13,400 nucleotides of DNA from JAUNKE01 sp041853585. Its GTDB lineage: Bacteria; Bacillota; Clostridia; Peptostreptococcales; Filifactoraceae. The DNA lies in assembly GCA_041853585.1 (NCBI GenBank), contig JBGZSM010000080.1:1-13400 (forward strand), in the 5' to 3' direction. The notes under the pieces are model-generated. The model was not told where the DNA came from, did not search any database, and saw only the letters and a program-made list of their open reading frames with translations. Made by a program: the position numbers and the translations under genes. Within the stretch, counting starts at the first letter, position 1, and each line of letters opens with the position of its first letter. Positions 5,807-13,400 of this stretch are shown here, one piece after another.

Positions 5807-5853
5807 AAAAAACTGACGGTTACAAAATATCTTATCACATTTTGCACCGTCAG
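5807..5853 (-). terminator. Terminator of the pirin gene
   Basis: Perfect outer stem CTGACGGT (5813-5820) with ACCGTCAG (5846-5853), plus an inner stem CAAAAT (5823-5828) with ATTTTG (5839-5844). On the - strand it is followed by six T's (5812-5807). It lies 17 bp after the pirin stop codon. Confidence 0.85.
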
Positions 5854-5870
5854 GCTTAAAAATAATGATT

Positions 5871-6755
5871 TTAGAAATCGAAACTTCCGAACTTCCCTTC
5901 TTGAAAATCGATATTCGCTTGCATCAATTCTTCCTGTGTGTTCATAACAAAAGGACCCCTCGCAGCTATCGGCTCATTTAGCGGCTGACCGCTGAGCACA
6001 AATATCGAAGATTCTTCATCCATTCCCATCAAGCGTACTGATTTTCCATCGTTTTCAAATAAAATAAAATCCGCACTCTTTACAATATCTCTTGCATTGA
6101 CCTCGACATGCCCCGAAAGAATCAACATTCCCGTGTTGAAATCCGCCGGTTCCGTCAGCGTAACAGACTTCCCTCTTTTAAGGTCAATTTTATAAATATT
6201 TATCGGTGAAAAAGTGGATGCCGGACCTTTGGTTCCGAAAACTTCACCCGCATATACGGTTATATTTACACCGCCGTCGTCGGAGCGATATTTCCCCATT
6301 TGCTCCGCGGTAATCGATTGATATTTCGGCTCCGTCATCTTATGCGCTTTCGGCAAATTTACCCAAAGCTGTATCATGTGGAACATCCTGTCTTTTTTGG
6401 CATATTCTCTTTCATGAAACTCCTTGTGTAAAATACCGGAACCGGCAGTCATCCACTGGATATCCCCCGGACGAATCACACCGGTATTTCCCTTATTATC
6501 GCCATGCTCCACCTCTCCTTCAAAAGCAAAGGTTACGGTTTCAAATCCTCGGTGAGGATGCGCGCCTACTCCTGCGTTGCTGTTTGTCGCCTTGAACATC
6601 ATCGGCTCGTTATAATCCATCAACAAAAACGGCGAAAAACGCTCAAAAAAATCCGCCCCATGAACTCCCGGAAAATATTGTTTCACTCTAAATCCGTTGC
6701 CGACCCAATGTGCTTTATCATTTTTAAATATCATTTCAATTTTTCTATAATCCAT
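5871..6755 (-). CDS. Pirin family bicupin protein
   Basis: A 294-residue two-cupin protein of the pirin family. Members bind Fe(II) or another metal; some have quercetin 2,3-dioxygenase activity and others act as redox-sensing cofactors. The metal ligands are all present: H66 and H68 in GAHPHRGFETVT, and H110 and E112 in the GILHKEFHE motif. Also typical are DHFERFSPF-like DFFERFSPFLLMDYNEP (35-51), VIRPGDIQWMTAGSG (93-107), the second cupin with LILSGHVEVN, and the C-terminal GPFVMNTQEELMQA. The start at ATG 6755 has AAAAGGAG with its GGAG at 6762-6765, six bases upstream. It appears monocistronic, with its own terminator and a presumed promoter/operator about 165 bp upstream. Physiological substrate not deducible. 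Confidence 0.93.
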   Translation of the reverse strand: MDYRKIEMIFKNDKAHWVGNGFRVKQYFPGVHGADFFERFSPFLLMDYNEPMMFKATNSNAGVGAHPHRGFETVTFAFEGEVEHGDNKGNTGVIRPGDIQWMTAGSGILHKEFHEREYAKKDRMFHMIQLWVNLPKAHKMTEPKYQSITAEQMGKYRSDDGGVNITVYAGEVFGTKGPASTFSPINIYKIDLKRGKSVTLTEPADFNTGMLILSGHVEVNARDIVKSADFILFENDGKSVRLMGMDEESSIFVLSGQPLNEPIAARGPFVMNTQEELMQANIDFQEGKFGSFDF

Positions 6756-6912
6756 CCTATACTCCTTTTACTCCATTGATTTTCAAACTAAGATATTTCG
6801 TTGACGCCTATAAAAATATAATTTTCCTCGTCCGTGATAAAACATCATCTTGTAAAAATCTTAAATTCAAAAGCATTTTACCAATTCTTTCGGAATCATT
6901 TCTAAAAATCAT

Positions 6913-6957
6913 ATCTTTATATAGATGTATATTATATCTACATAAAGATTTTGTCAA
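6913..6957 (-). promoter_or_regulatory. Promoter with overlapping 37-bp palindromic operator upstream of pirin
   Basis: On the - strand: TTGACA (6957-6952), 17 bp, TAATAT (6934-6929), with TATAAT also readable two bases earlier. A palindrome spans 6913-6949, centred on 6931: 16 of 18 arm positions are complementary (mismatches at 6921/6941 and 6930/6932, counting the G-T at 6927/6935 as paired). It covers the spacer, the -10 box and the start region, the usual place for a repressor operator. The leader to the pirin start would be about 165 nt. The rest of the 353-bp spacer (6756-7108) shows no supported gene and no clear terminator for the AraC-type gene. Confidence 0.65.
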
Positions 6958-7108
6958 GACCTTCTTCTTTCAAGCTAAAAAAGTGATTCCCGACCAATTC
7001 TTTTTCATTCTATGAATAACGACAACTTTTACTCCGTTTTTTATCCACTTTGTAAATTTTACTTTCTCAAGCATTTTGTCTCTTTATCTCGAGTTTGATT
7101 TTTTATTG

Positions 7109-7948
7109 CTACTTCTTAATAATTGGGACCCACAACTCCATTTCATATTTTTCATCATACATATCGCCTTCAAAATAGAATTCAAAATCCGGCGAGCCGG
7201 CATGAACATAATTTTGACTCGGCAAAAAAATTCGCATCACATAGTCCCATCCCGCATGAATCGAGGCAGGAATCTCTCCCTTTAACTTGACAACGGCATA
7301 TTCCGCATCCGGCACTTCCAAAAAATCAAGACCGATTTTTTCCGCTTCCTTTTTATCTTGCACATGAAATCCCGCGATATAATTGATTGAATTCGGATTA
7401 TTTATTTCAAAACAAGCACCGTAACTTTCTCCGTTTCCGAGACTTGCGAGTTTTTCAAAACTTGCTTTTTCAAACAACTTTTCCCATATCTGCGAGCATT
7501 GTTCGCTCGGTATTCCTTCTGCCTTCACTCCGGCAATTGTAAAAGCTTTTTTTCTCTCAATTCTTGTCTCCATCTTTTTTCCTCCTTCAATGGTGAGTGA
7601 CAAAATAACGGGTGTAAAAATTTGATACTTTTCTCCATTTTTCACATCCGAAGGGGTTCTGTGATGAAATTTTTTGAATGCCGATGCAAAAGCGTCCGCT
7701 GAATCATAGCCATATTTTACCGCGACATCAATCACTCTTAACTCAGGATTGTTCTGCAGTTCTTGCGCTGCACAGCTCAATCGTCTCAATCGAATATACT
7801 CGCTCAACGGATAGCCTACCAGCATCGAAAAAATCCGACCGAACATCGCATAGGAATATCCGGACAGTTGAGCAATTCGCTTCTCATCAATTTCATCATC
7901 TAAAATTTCTTCAATATACTCCATCGTCTTATTAAAATTGTGTATCAT
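7109..7948 (-). CDS. AraC-family regulator with GyrI-like effector-binding domain
   Basis: A 279-residue transcription regulator of the Rob/multidrug-sensing type. The N-terminal AraC DNA-binding domain (about 1-105) contains two helix-turn-helix units: one near 22-44 (IAQLSGYSYAMFGRIFSMLV) and one near 71-95 (VIDVAVKYGYDSADAFASAFKKFH, then RTPSD). The C-terminal part (about 126-279) resembles the GyrI-like small-molecule-binding fold (FTIAGVKAEGIPSEQCSQIWEKLF ... WDYVMRIFLPSQ ... FEFYFEGD ... MELWVPIIKK). I use the ATG at 7948, preceded by GGGAGG at 7953-7958; an upstream ATG at 7966 with a weaker site is possible and adds six residues. It is oriented the same way as the flanking pirin and DUF554 genes. 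Target genes and ligand unknown. Confidence 0.9.
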   Translation of the reverse strand: MIHNFNKTMEYIEEILDDEIDEKRIAQLSGYSYAMFGRIFSMLVGYPLSEYIRLRRLSCAAQELQNNPELRVIDVAVKYGYDSADAFASAFKKFHHRTPSDVKNGEKYQIFTPVILSLTIEGGKKMETRIERKKAFTIAGVKAEGIPSEQCSQIWEKLFEKASFEKLASLGNGESYGACFEINNPNSINYIAGFHVQDKKEAEKIGLDFLEVPDAEYAVVKLKGEIPASIHAGWDYVMRIFLPSQNYVHAGSPDFEFYFEGDMYDEKYEMELWVPIIKK

Positions 7949-8012
7949 ATTTCCTCCCGCCCTCATCAAAGAGCCTTCTTGATTCTTTAACTCGATTTTG
8001 GTGATTAAAGAC

Positions 8013-8021
8013 AGTATAACA
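8013..8021 (-). promoter_or_regulatory. Candidate extended -10 promoter of the AraC-type gene
   Basis: On the - strand TGTTATACT (8021-8013), a TGn-extended -10 element about 65 bp before the start codon. No good -35 box is visible at the expected distance. Confidence 0.4.
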
Positions 8022-8068
8022 ATTTAAGTCGCCTCATATCCCATTTTAAAGGAGCAAAATTTCTCGGA

Positions 8069-8752
8069 TTAAAACCATCCGCTCAACATCAGCAAAACGG
8101 AAACAACAAGTGCCGGCAATAAATTGGCGACCTTGATTTGTTTTATTTCCAGCATGCTCATCGCAAGGGCAATCAACAACACGCCACCGGTCGCACTCAT
8201 CTCGGTCATCACCGCATCCCCCAGATACGGCGCAATCACATTGGCCAACAGAGTCAAAGCGCCCTGATAGAGCAAAACGGATATTCCCGAGAACGCGACT
8301 CCGATTCCCATCGACGATGCAAAAAATATCGCTGCGATGCCGTCGATAATCGCTTTGGTAAAATGAATATCGTGGTCTCCCTTCATCCCGCTGTCAATCG
8401 ATGCCAAAATCGCCATCGAGCCGACACAATAAATTAAAGTCGTCGTGACAAAGGCGGCGGATACATTATTTTCTTTATGCTTCAGTCTCTTTTGAATACT
8501 TTCCCCAAGCCTTTGCATCTTCTCATCCAAATCAATGCTCTCTCCTATCAAAACGCCGATGGCTAGACTGATGATGACCACCAAGACATTATTGGAGGAA
8601 GTCGCCAATTTAATTCCCATCGTCGCCACCACGATTTGCAGACAGGTCAAAATCAATTTGGAATGACGCTCCGGAATGATATGACGACCATAGGAGCCAA
8701 TCAATCCCCCTAAAATAATCGTCAGCGCATTTACAATCGCACCAAGTAACAT
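8069..8752 (-). CDS. DUF554 family integral membrane protein
   Basis: A 227-residue membrane protein with about six to seven hydrophobic segments, matching the DUF554 (YdfK/YqgA-like) family of unknown function. Recognisable elements: the N-terminal GAIVNALTIILGGLIGSYGR (4-23), IAIGVLIGESIDLDEKMQRLG-like region (78-102), FVTTTLIYCVGSMAILASIDSGMKGDH (100-126), and the final ATGGVLLIALAMSMLEIKQIKVANLLPAL region near 187-215. The start ATG at 8752 has GGAG at 8758-8761. Length is normal for the family. The gene is flanked upstream by the AT-rich heptad region and downstream by the AraC-type gene. No function can be deduced from context. Confidence 0.9.
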   Translation of the reverse strand: MLLGAIVNALTIILGGLIGSYGRHIIPERHSKLILTCLQIVVATMGIKLATSSNNVLVVIISLAIGVLIGESIDLDEKMQRLGESIQKRLKHKENNVSAAFVTTTLIYCVGSMAILASIDSGMKGDHDIHFTKAIIDGIAAIFFASSMGIGVAFSGISVLLYQGALTLLANVIAPYLGDAVMTEMSATGGVLLIALAMSMLEIKQIKVANLLPALVVSVLLMLSGWF

Positions 8753-8768
8753 ATTCTCTCCGTTCTAT

Positions 8769-8980
8769 ATCTAAAAATCTAAAATTAAAAGGAAGTTGTA
8801 AAATTAAAATTTGAAATCGCAAATCAATTTTCAATTCAAAATCGAAAATCCAAAAATGCAATCCCCAAAAAGTTTTCTGAAAATAAAATGCCATTTTCAA
8901 AATCCAAATTTGAAAGTCAAAAATCAAAATCAGAATTCCAAAATCAAAAACCAAAATTCAAAATTACAATTTATAATACA
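8769..8980. repeat. Degenerate AT-rich heptad repeat region (CAAAATC-like)
   Basis: Strongly A-rich, C-containing + strand built from variants of CAAAATC/CAAAATT. A-tracts recur at 7-bp steps in several runs, for example starting at 8838, 8845 and 8852, and at 8946, 8953 and 8960. The units are too degenerate and short to be CRISPR repeats. Open frames across it on the - strand encode only an aromatic/hydrophobic repeat and are not believable proteins. The stretch fills most of the 303-bp spacer between the peptide-binding gene and the DUF554 gene. Confidence 0.7.
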
Positions 8981-9018
8981 AAAATGAGCTTTGTAAATCC
9001 AAGAGCAAAATCAATTTG

Positions 9019-9044
9019 AAAAAAGACTCGGCAAGCCGAGTCTT
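9019..9044 (-). terminator. Terminator of the first peptide-binding lipoprotein gene
   Basis: Perfect inverted repeat AAGACTCGGC (9023-9032) / GCCGAGTCTT (9035-9044). On the - strand it is followed by six T's (9024-9019), 11 bp after the stop codon. Confidence 0.9.
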
Positions 9045-9055
9045 AAAATTCATTA

Positions 9056-10858
9056 TTATCCTTGATGCACATAAGGCTCTTCCGCCGTAAGCTCAAAATC
9101 CCCCCAACCGTAGTACGGTCTTGTCGAATCCGGCAATTTCACATCATAGTTTTTCACACGATTGTTTACAACAAAGATGGATGTTCTGAACTGAATCGGA
9201 ATCATCGGTACTTGTTCAAACATATAATCTTCAAAACGCTTGTACGCATCTAATCTGAATTGTTCATCAAATGCTTTCTCCGATGAAATATCGGATAAAA
9301 TTTGATCGAGTTCCTCCGAAGCGAATCTGGAGAAGTTGAACTGTGCCGTACGCGCAAAGAATTCATTCGGATCCGGATTGGAGCCTACGGACCAAGCCGC
9401 CATAAATACATCAATCTCAGGGTCATCCGCCTGAACTTTATCATAAAATGCCTTGAACTCAATCGGTCTTCCGGTTGTCAATTTCGCATTCAATCCGATG
9501 GCCTCCCAAGATTGCGTATAGAACAGAGCAAGGTTGTCACCAATATCTCCCCCCGCCATGGTCGCCACATTGATTTCCAATTTGGAGCCGTCCGGCTTCT
9601 CTCTAAAACCGTCGCCGTCCAAATCTTTGTATCCGGCTTCATCCAGCATCTTCATTGCCTTGTCCTTATCAAACAGAATAGCATTTGGATGGTGGTTGTA
9701 CAATTTCTTAAATACCGGTACGAAGTAAGAATCCGCCGCACCGCGAAGTCCGAAGTAAAGCTGATCACCAAGGGATTTCATATCCAGTGCATGTCCCATC
9801 GCTTTTCGTAGAACCGGGTCCGCCATCTTTGCATTCGGGTCGGTTATAACTTCACCTTTTTCAGAATCCCATTTTCCAAGTTTAAATCCGACATATCCGT
9901 AAGAACGCTCCGGCACACTTAGAATCTGGACATTATTCAAATCCTTGATTTGGTCATAGTTTGCAGTTGGGAAACTTCCTGTCAGAATATCGAATTTACC
10001 GATTTTCATCGCTTCCGCAACCACATCCGGGCTGACCACTTCCATCGTTATCTTCGGAATTTTAGGTTTGCCGTTCCAGAAGTGCTCATTGGCAGCAAAT
10101 TCCACTTTTTCTCCCGGAATAATATTTGTAATATAGTATGGTCCGTAAGAAAGCGGATTTTTACGAGATGCATCCGATGATTCCATATCTTTTACCGGAA
10201 TATTTTCCATTTGGTGAGCAGGCAAGAAGTTGAACGGAATTCCTTGACCACCCCAAAGCATACTTGGTGTCGCATTCTTCAAAGTTACTTCTACCGTTTT
10301 GTCATCGATGACTTTCAATCCGGAAATTTCTTGCGATTTCCCGTCATGATACTCTTCCATACCGACTACATTTCTCATTCCGGAATCGAAACGCACACCG
10401 GTGTAATCCGGATGTCCCAAAAATTTGTAAGTGTAAATAATATCCTTTGAAGTTACCGGAGTTCCGTCATTCCAAGTCAAATTTTCACGAAGCTTGATTT
10501 TAACGGTCTTTGCATCTTTATCCACTTCATAATGAAGTCCGCCACCTTCGCGAACTTTATAATCTTCATCGAGAATTCCCTGTCCGAGCATTGTCGGTTG
10601 CATAATATCGCCATCGACAGCATCTTCATAGAGCTGAGCGTTGAACATTCCTTGGAACGGAGATGTCGCAACAACACCCACTTTAAGCACGCCACCTTCA
10701 ATCGGCTCCTCTTCGTTTACATATTCATCCGGAAACTGCAATGTACTGAGCTGAGGTGCTTCCGTTGAACCGCCTGTCGAAGTTCCTCCACCGGAGCATG
10801 CTGTTAACAGCATCATCCCTGCCAAACCGGCAGCAATGGCTTTTTGAAACCTTTTCAT
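9056..10858 (-). CDS. Oligopeptide ABC transporter substrate-binding lipoprotein (family 5), copy A
   Basis: A 600-residue extracytoplasmic solute-binding protein of family 5 (OppA/AppA-like), anchored to the outer face of the membrane. It has a type II signal peptide: basic start, hydrophobic core, and lipobox LTAC with lipidated C21, followed by a Gly/Ser/Thr-rich linker. Family marks: EGGVLKVGV (54-62), LRENLTWNDGTPVTSKDIIYTYKF (123-146), NPLSYGPYYI (234-243), FWNGKPKIPKI (260-270), VLRKAMGHALD (349-359) and the calcium-loop-like DLDGDG (412-417). The start at ATG 10858 has AAAAGGAG at 10874-10867. It is clearly paralogous to the gene at 11392-13212, with long identical blocks. It has its own terminator and probable promoter. 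Peptides are the likely ligand; nickel or other family 5 ligands are not excluded. No permease or ATPase is nearby. Confidence 0.93.
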   Translation of the reverse strand: MKRFQKAIAAGLAGMMLLTACSGGGTSTGGSTEAPQLSTLQFPDEYVNEEEPIEGGVLKVGVVATSPFQGMFNAQLYEDAVDGDIMQPTMLGQGILDEDYKVREGGGLHYEVDKDAKTVKIKLRENLTWNDGTPVTSKDIIYTYKFLGHPDYTGVRFDSGMRNVVGMEEYHDGKSQEISGLKVIDDKTVEVTLKNATPSMLWGGQGIPFNFLPAHQMENIPVKDMESSDASRKNPLSYGPYYITNIIPGEKVEFAANEHFWNGKPKIPKITMEVVSPDVVAEAMKIGKFDILTGSFPTANYDQIKDLNNVQILSVPERSYGYVGFKLGKWDSEKGEVITDPNAKMADPVLRKAMGHALDMKSLGDQLYFGLRGAADSYFVPVFKKLYNHHPNAILFDKDKAMKMLDEAGYKDLDGDGFREKPDGSKLEINVATMAGGDIGDNLALFYTQSWEAIGLNAKLTTGRPIEFKAFYDKVQADDPEIDVFMAAWSVGSNPDPNEFFARTAQFNFSRFASEELDQILSDISSEKAFDEQFRLDAYKRFEDYMFEQVPMIPIQFRTSIFVVNNRVKNYDVKLPDSTRPYYGWGDFELTAEEPYVHQG

Positions 10859-11339
10859 TTGTTTTTCTCCTTTTCTTTTGTGGTTGTTACCAATTTATAT
10901 CTTACAATCGAAACCGATTGAAAAATATCTTTTTTTGAAAACAAATTGCTGTCATCAATTCGTTTTTCAGTTCCTACGAATCCCCCATAAATTCTTTCCC
11001 TTTTCTCAGACAATCGTTTCTACGCTTGCCGTTGACATTATAACATATAATTTCACTTTTTCATACCCTTTTACATATTTCTTAACAAAGCAATGCTTTG
11101 TTCATCGTCAATTTTTCAACGGATTCTCAAAACATCCAATGATTTACAAAATTAACCCTTCATACTGAATGTAAACTTTGCCAAAAGATACTCCAAAGCA
11201 TTTATTCTTTTATCCATTTTTCATTTGAGCAATGGACTGTCACAAAAAAACACAAAACTCACAAGATAAAAACTTTGATTTTATAAGCTTGCCAACTTTT
11301 GATGCAAATCGGTTGAATAAAACGCCAAGCGAGCAAATT
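10859..11339 (-). promoter_or_regulatory. Upstream region of peptide-binding gene A with two candidate promoters
   Basis: Most of the 533-bp gap between the two lipoprotein genes; no gene supported on either strand. Candidate promoter 1 (- strand): TATGAA (11065-11060), 17 bp, TATAAT (11042-11037), with an extended TG; it would give a leader of about 170 nt. Candidate promoter 2: TTTCAA (10923-10918), 18 bp, TATAAA (10899-10894), only about 35 bp before the start codon. Its spacer contains the inverted repeat CAATCG-AAAC-CGATTG (10905-10920). The stretch 11103-11339 is AT-rich with nothing recognisable. Confidence 0.5.
11084..11102. promoter_or_regulatory. Perfect 19-bp palindrome, possible regulator site
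   Basis: AACAAAGCA-A-TGCTTTGTT, arms 9 bp with a single central base. It lies about 19 bp upstream of the -35 box of candidate promoter 1 for the peptide-binding gene. There is no adjacent T-run on either strand, so a terminator is unlikely. Regulator unknown. Confidence 0.45.
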
Positions 11340-11383
11340 AAAAAAGAGCTGTCGCAGAACGAAGTCCCATTCTGCAACAGCCC
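11340..11383 (-). terminator. Terminator of the second peptide-binding lipoprotein gene
   Basis: Arms 11346-11359 and 11370-11383 pair over 14 positions in the - strand RNA (two are G-U), with a 10-base loop. It is followed on the - strand by six T's (11345-11340). It begins 8 bp after the stop codon, so the two lipoprotein genes are probably transcribed separately. Confidence 0.88.
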
Positions 11384-11391
11384 TTTCCTAT

Positions 11392-13212
11392 TTATTTATG
11401 TGCAATCGGTTCAGGCGCTGTCAACTGCAAGTCCGCCCAACTGATGTATTCGCTATCAGCTGTCGGATAGCTCCAGTCATACATCTTCACTCGATTGTTC
11501 ACGGTTCGGATATTGGTTCGATATTGGTTCGGAATAACCGGTGCGTTTTCAATCATATATTGCTCAAAACGCTTGTATGCATCATTTCGGAAACTTTCAT
11601 CAAATGCCTTTTCCGAGTTGATATCCTTCAAGATTTGCTCCAGTTCATCCGAAGTATGTCTCGAATAGTTGAACAAAGCATACTTGCCGTATAGTCCGGA
11701 TGGTTCCGGATTACTTCCGGTTGACCATGCTCCCATATAAACATCAATTTCCGGGTCATCCGCCTCTACCTTATCATAGAAGGCGTTGAACTCAATCGGT
11801 CTTCCGGTTGCAAGCACCGCATCCAATCCGATATCCTGCCATGATTGCGTATAGAACAATGCCAAACTGTCACCCAAATCGCCGTTTTCCATCGTCGCCA
11901 CATTGATTTGTAATTTTGAGCCGTCCGGTTTCTCTCTGAATCCGTCGCCGTCCAAATCTTTGTATCCGGCATCGTCCAAAATTTTTATCGCTTTTTCTTT
12001 ATCATAAAGAATTGCATTTGGATTATCGGTGTGGAAATTTTTAAATGCCGGCGGAATAAGTGAATTTGCCGGTCCGCGAAGCCCATTATACAATCGGTCA
12101 CTCATCGACTTCATATCGAGCGCATGGCCCATCGCATGTCTGAGATTAACATCCGACATTTTTGCATTCGGGTCGGTTACCACTTCTTTTTTCTCAGTAT
12201 CCCATTTTCCAAGCTTAAATCCGACATAGCTGTAAACCAATGCAGAGCGACCGACGACCTTGATATTGTTAAAGTCTTTGATTTGGTCATACTTATCCGT
12301 CGGATAAGAATCGATAACCAAGTCGTATTTTCCACTTTTTACGGCTTCCGCAATCGCGTCCGGATGCACTACTTCGATAGAAACCTCCGGAATATTTGCC
12401 TTTCCTTTCCAAAAATGCTCATTCGCTTTGAAAAGAACTTTTTCGCCCGGAATCGTTTCTACGATATAGTATGGCCCGCAAGACAATGGATTTTTACGAA
12501 CCGCATCCGAAGATTCCAAATCCTTAACGGCAATTCCTTCCAACTGATGCGCCGGTACTACTTCCGGTGCAATTCCGGCTCCCCACAGAATACTCGGATT
12601 CATCTCTTTAAATGAAACCTCTATGGTCTTGTCGTCGATTACTTTCAATCCGGAAATTTCTTTTGCTTTTCCTTCATGATACTCTTCCATCCCGACAACA
12701 TTTCTGAATTCGGAGTCAAAACGCACACCGGTATAATCCTTATCCGCAATAATTTTGTAATAGTAAATAAAATCTTTAGCCGTTACCGGAGTTCCGTCAT
12801 TCCATGTATATTTGTCATGAATTTTGACGGTCGCTTTTTTCGCTTCTCTGTCAACATCCAGAGTCATCGCTCCGCCATCGGAAATTTTGAAGTCCTCGTC
12901 CGTTTTGAAAGCGCCCCACATCGTCGGCGTTGCGATCGCCGAGTCGTACGCGTCATCATAAAGAGCAATATTGAACATTCCTTTGAACGGCGATGAAGAT
13001 ACCAGTCCGACCATCAGACGACCGCCTTCAATCGGCTCTCCTTCATTTTCAACCTTGGTTGGCAAGTCAACGCTCATCTGAGTAGCTTCTTTTTCTTTTT
13101 TCTCAGCTGGCGGTTGATTTTCTCCACCCGGCGCTTTGGTATCTCCCCCGCAGGCGGTAAGTAACATCATTCCCGCCGCCAAAGCGGCAAGTGTTCTTTT
13201 GAGTCTTTTCAT
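11392..13212 (-). CDS. Oligopeptide ABC transporter substrate-binding lipoprotein (family 5), copy B
   Basis: A 606-residue paralogue of the gene at 9056-10858, with the same architecture: signal peptide with lipobox LTAC (C21), a more charged Lys/Glu/Pro-rich linker (about 24-47), EGGRLMVGLV, YTWNDGTPVTAKDFIYYYK, NPLSCGPYYIVETIPGEKV, LRHAMGHALDMKS and DLDGDGFREKPDG. Copies A and B share blocks such as TGRPIEF.AFYDKV.ADDPEIDV and NSEKAFDE/SSEKAFDE, so they arose by duplication. They differ most in the linker, around the pocket-facing segments and at the C-terminus, which suggests different peptide preferences (inference). The start at ATG 13212 has AAGGAGG with GGAGG at 13218-13222. The 188 bp upstream to the window end show no convincing promoter or gene. 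Transporter subunits may lie beyond 13400 or elsewhere. Confidence 0.93.
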   Translation of the reverse strand: MKRLKRTLAALAAGMMLLTACGGDTKAPGGENQPPAEKKEKEATQMSVDLPTKVENEGEPIEGGRLMVGLVSSSPFKGMFNIALYDDAYDSAIATPTMWGAFKTDEDFKISDGGAMTLDVDREAKKATVKIHDKYTWNDGTPVTAKDFIYYYKIIADKDYTGVRFDSEFRNVVGMEEYHEGKAKEISGLKVIDDKTIEVSFKEMNPSILWGAGIAPEVVPAHQLEGIAVKDLESSDAVRKNPLSCGPYYIVETIPGEKVLFKANEHFWKGKANIPEVSIEVVHPDAIAEAVKSGKYDLVIDSYPTDKYDQIKDFNNIKVVGRSALVYSYVGFKLGKWDTEKKEVVTDPNAKMSDVNLRHAMGHALDMKSMSDRLYNGLRGPANSLIPPAFKNFHTDNPNAILYDKEKAIKILDDAGYKDLDGDGFREKPDGSKLQINVATMENGDLGDSLALFYTQSWQDIGLDAVLATGRPIEFNAFYDKVEADDPEIDVYMGAWSTGSNPEPSGLYGKYALFNYSRHTSDELEQILKDINSEKAFDESFRNDAYKRFEQYMIENAPVIPNQYRTNIRTVNNRVKMYDWSYPTADSEYISWADLQLTAPEPIAHK

Positions 13213-13400
13213 ACTCTCCTCCTTTAAATCATCCCTACAACAGACCTCTTCGATTTCAATTAAAGTTGCTTCGAAAATTTAAGCGGAATTGCTCGTCTGT
13301 CAGTCGATAGCATCATCTCAAAAATTCATTTCAAAAGAATCATCAACTCTTTCAATTTATTTAGTAGGTAGCGTAAAAGAAACCGATGATTTTTTTGTAA

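Noticed and set aside
6808..6912. Small 34-codon frame in the pirin leader (- strand)
   Set aside because: It has no ribosome binding site before its ATG, overlaps the operator edge, and resembles no known peptide.
7109..7948. AraC-type protein as the repressor binding the 37-bp palindrome
   Set aside because: AraC-family proteins generally bind asymmetric or directly repeated sites as monomers or in tandem; adjacency alone is not enough.
8610..8954. 114-codon - strand frame across the heptad repeat and into DUF554
   Set aside because: It is made of low-complexity Phe/Ile/Leu/Asp repeats and overlaps the supported DUF554 gene in another frame.
8830..8970. CRISPR-like array
   Set aside because: Units are 7 bp, degenerate and have no spacers; there are no cas genes in the window.
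9302..9811. 169-codon + strand frame within lipoprotein gene A, and similar frame at 12124-12615 in gene B
   Set aside because: They are antisense shadows at matching positions of paralogous genes, with no supporting start signals.

Overview
The window looks like chromosomal DNA of a moderately AT-rich Bacillota bacterium, most likely an anaerobe of the Clostridia/Tissierellia type. This is inferred from strong AGGAGG-type ribosome binding sites, a tetrahydrofolate (THF) riboswitch, an ECF-transporter S component, Gram-positive-style lipoprotein peptide-binding proteins and U-tract terminators. I cannot name a genus. I see no tRNA, rRNA, CRISPR array, insertion sequence or phage gene.

Left part (1-5143, all + strand): folate biosynthesis. 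A truncated folE (GTP cyclohydrolase I) is followed almost without gap by an HD-domain hydrolase and a fused folB-folK gene, and the unit ends at a terminator (1691-1713). A consensus promoter (1715-1743) then drives a THF-I riboswitch (aptamer about 1772-1862) with a terminator (1879-1900). The riboswitch controls a DASS/SLC13-type membrane transporter immediately followed by folP (dihydropteroate synthase). After 236 bp comes an ECF S-component membrane protein, then a strong terminator (5105-5143). FolE, FolB, FolK and FolP are all present. The classical dihydroneopterin triphosphate pyrophosphatase is not seen, and the HD protein is a candidate for that step. The riboswitch-controlled transporter beside folP is a candidate importer of a folate precursor such as p-aminobenzoate (pABA), or of folate. 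This is the most interesting system in the window.

Middle part (5144-8752, all - strand): single-gene units. These are a spermidine-acetyltransferase-like GNAT enzyme, a pirin with intact metal ligands, an AraC-type regulator with a GyrI-like effector-binding domain, and a DUF554 membrane protein. The presumed pirin promoter (TTGACA-17-TAATAT) is overlaid by a 37-bp near-perfect palindrome that looks like a repressor operator.

Right part (8753-13400, - strand): an AT-rich low-complexity stretch of degenerate CAAAATC-like heptads (about 8769-8980), then two tandem, clearly paralogous family 5 oligopeptide-binding lipoproteins. Each has its own terminator, and no permease or ATPase gene lies in the window. 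The 533-bp spacer between them contains two candidate promoters and two palindromes, but no gene I can support.
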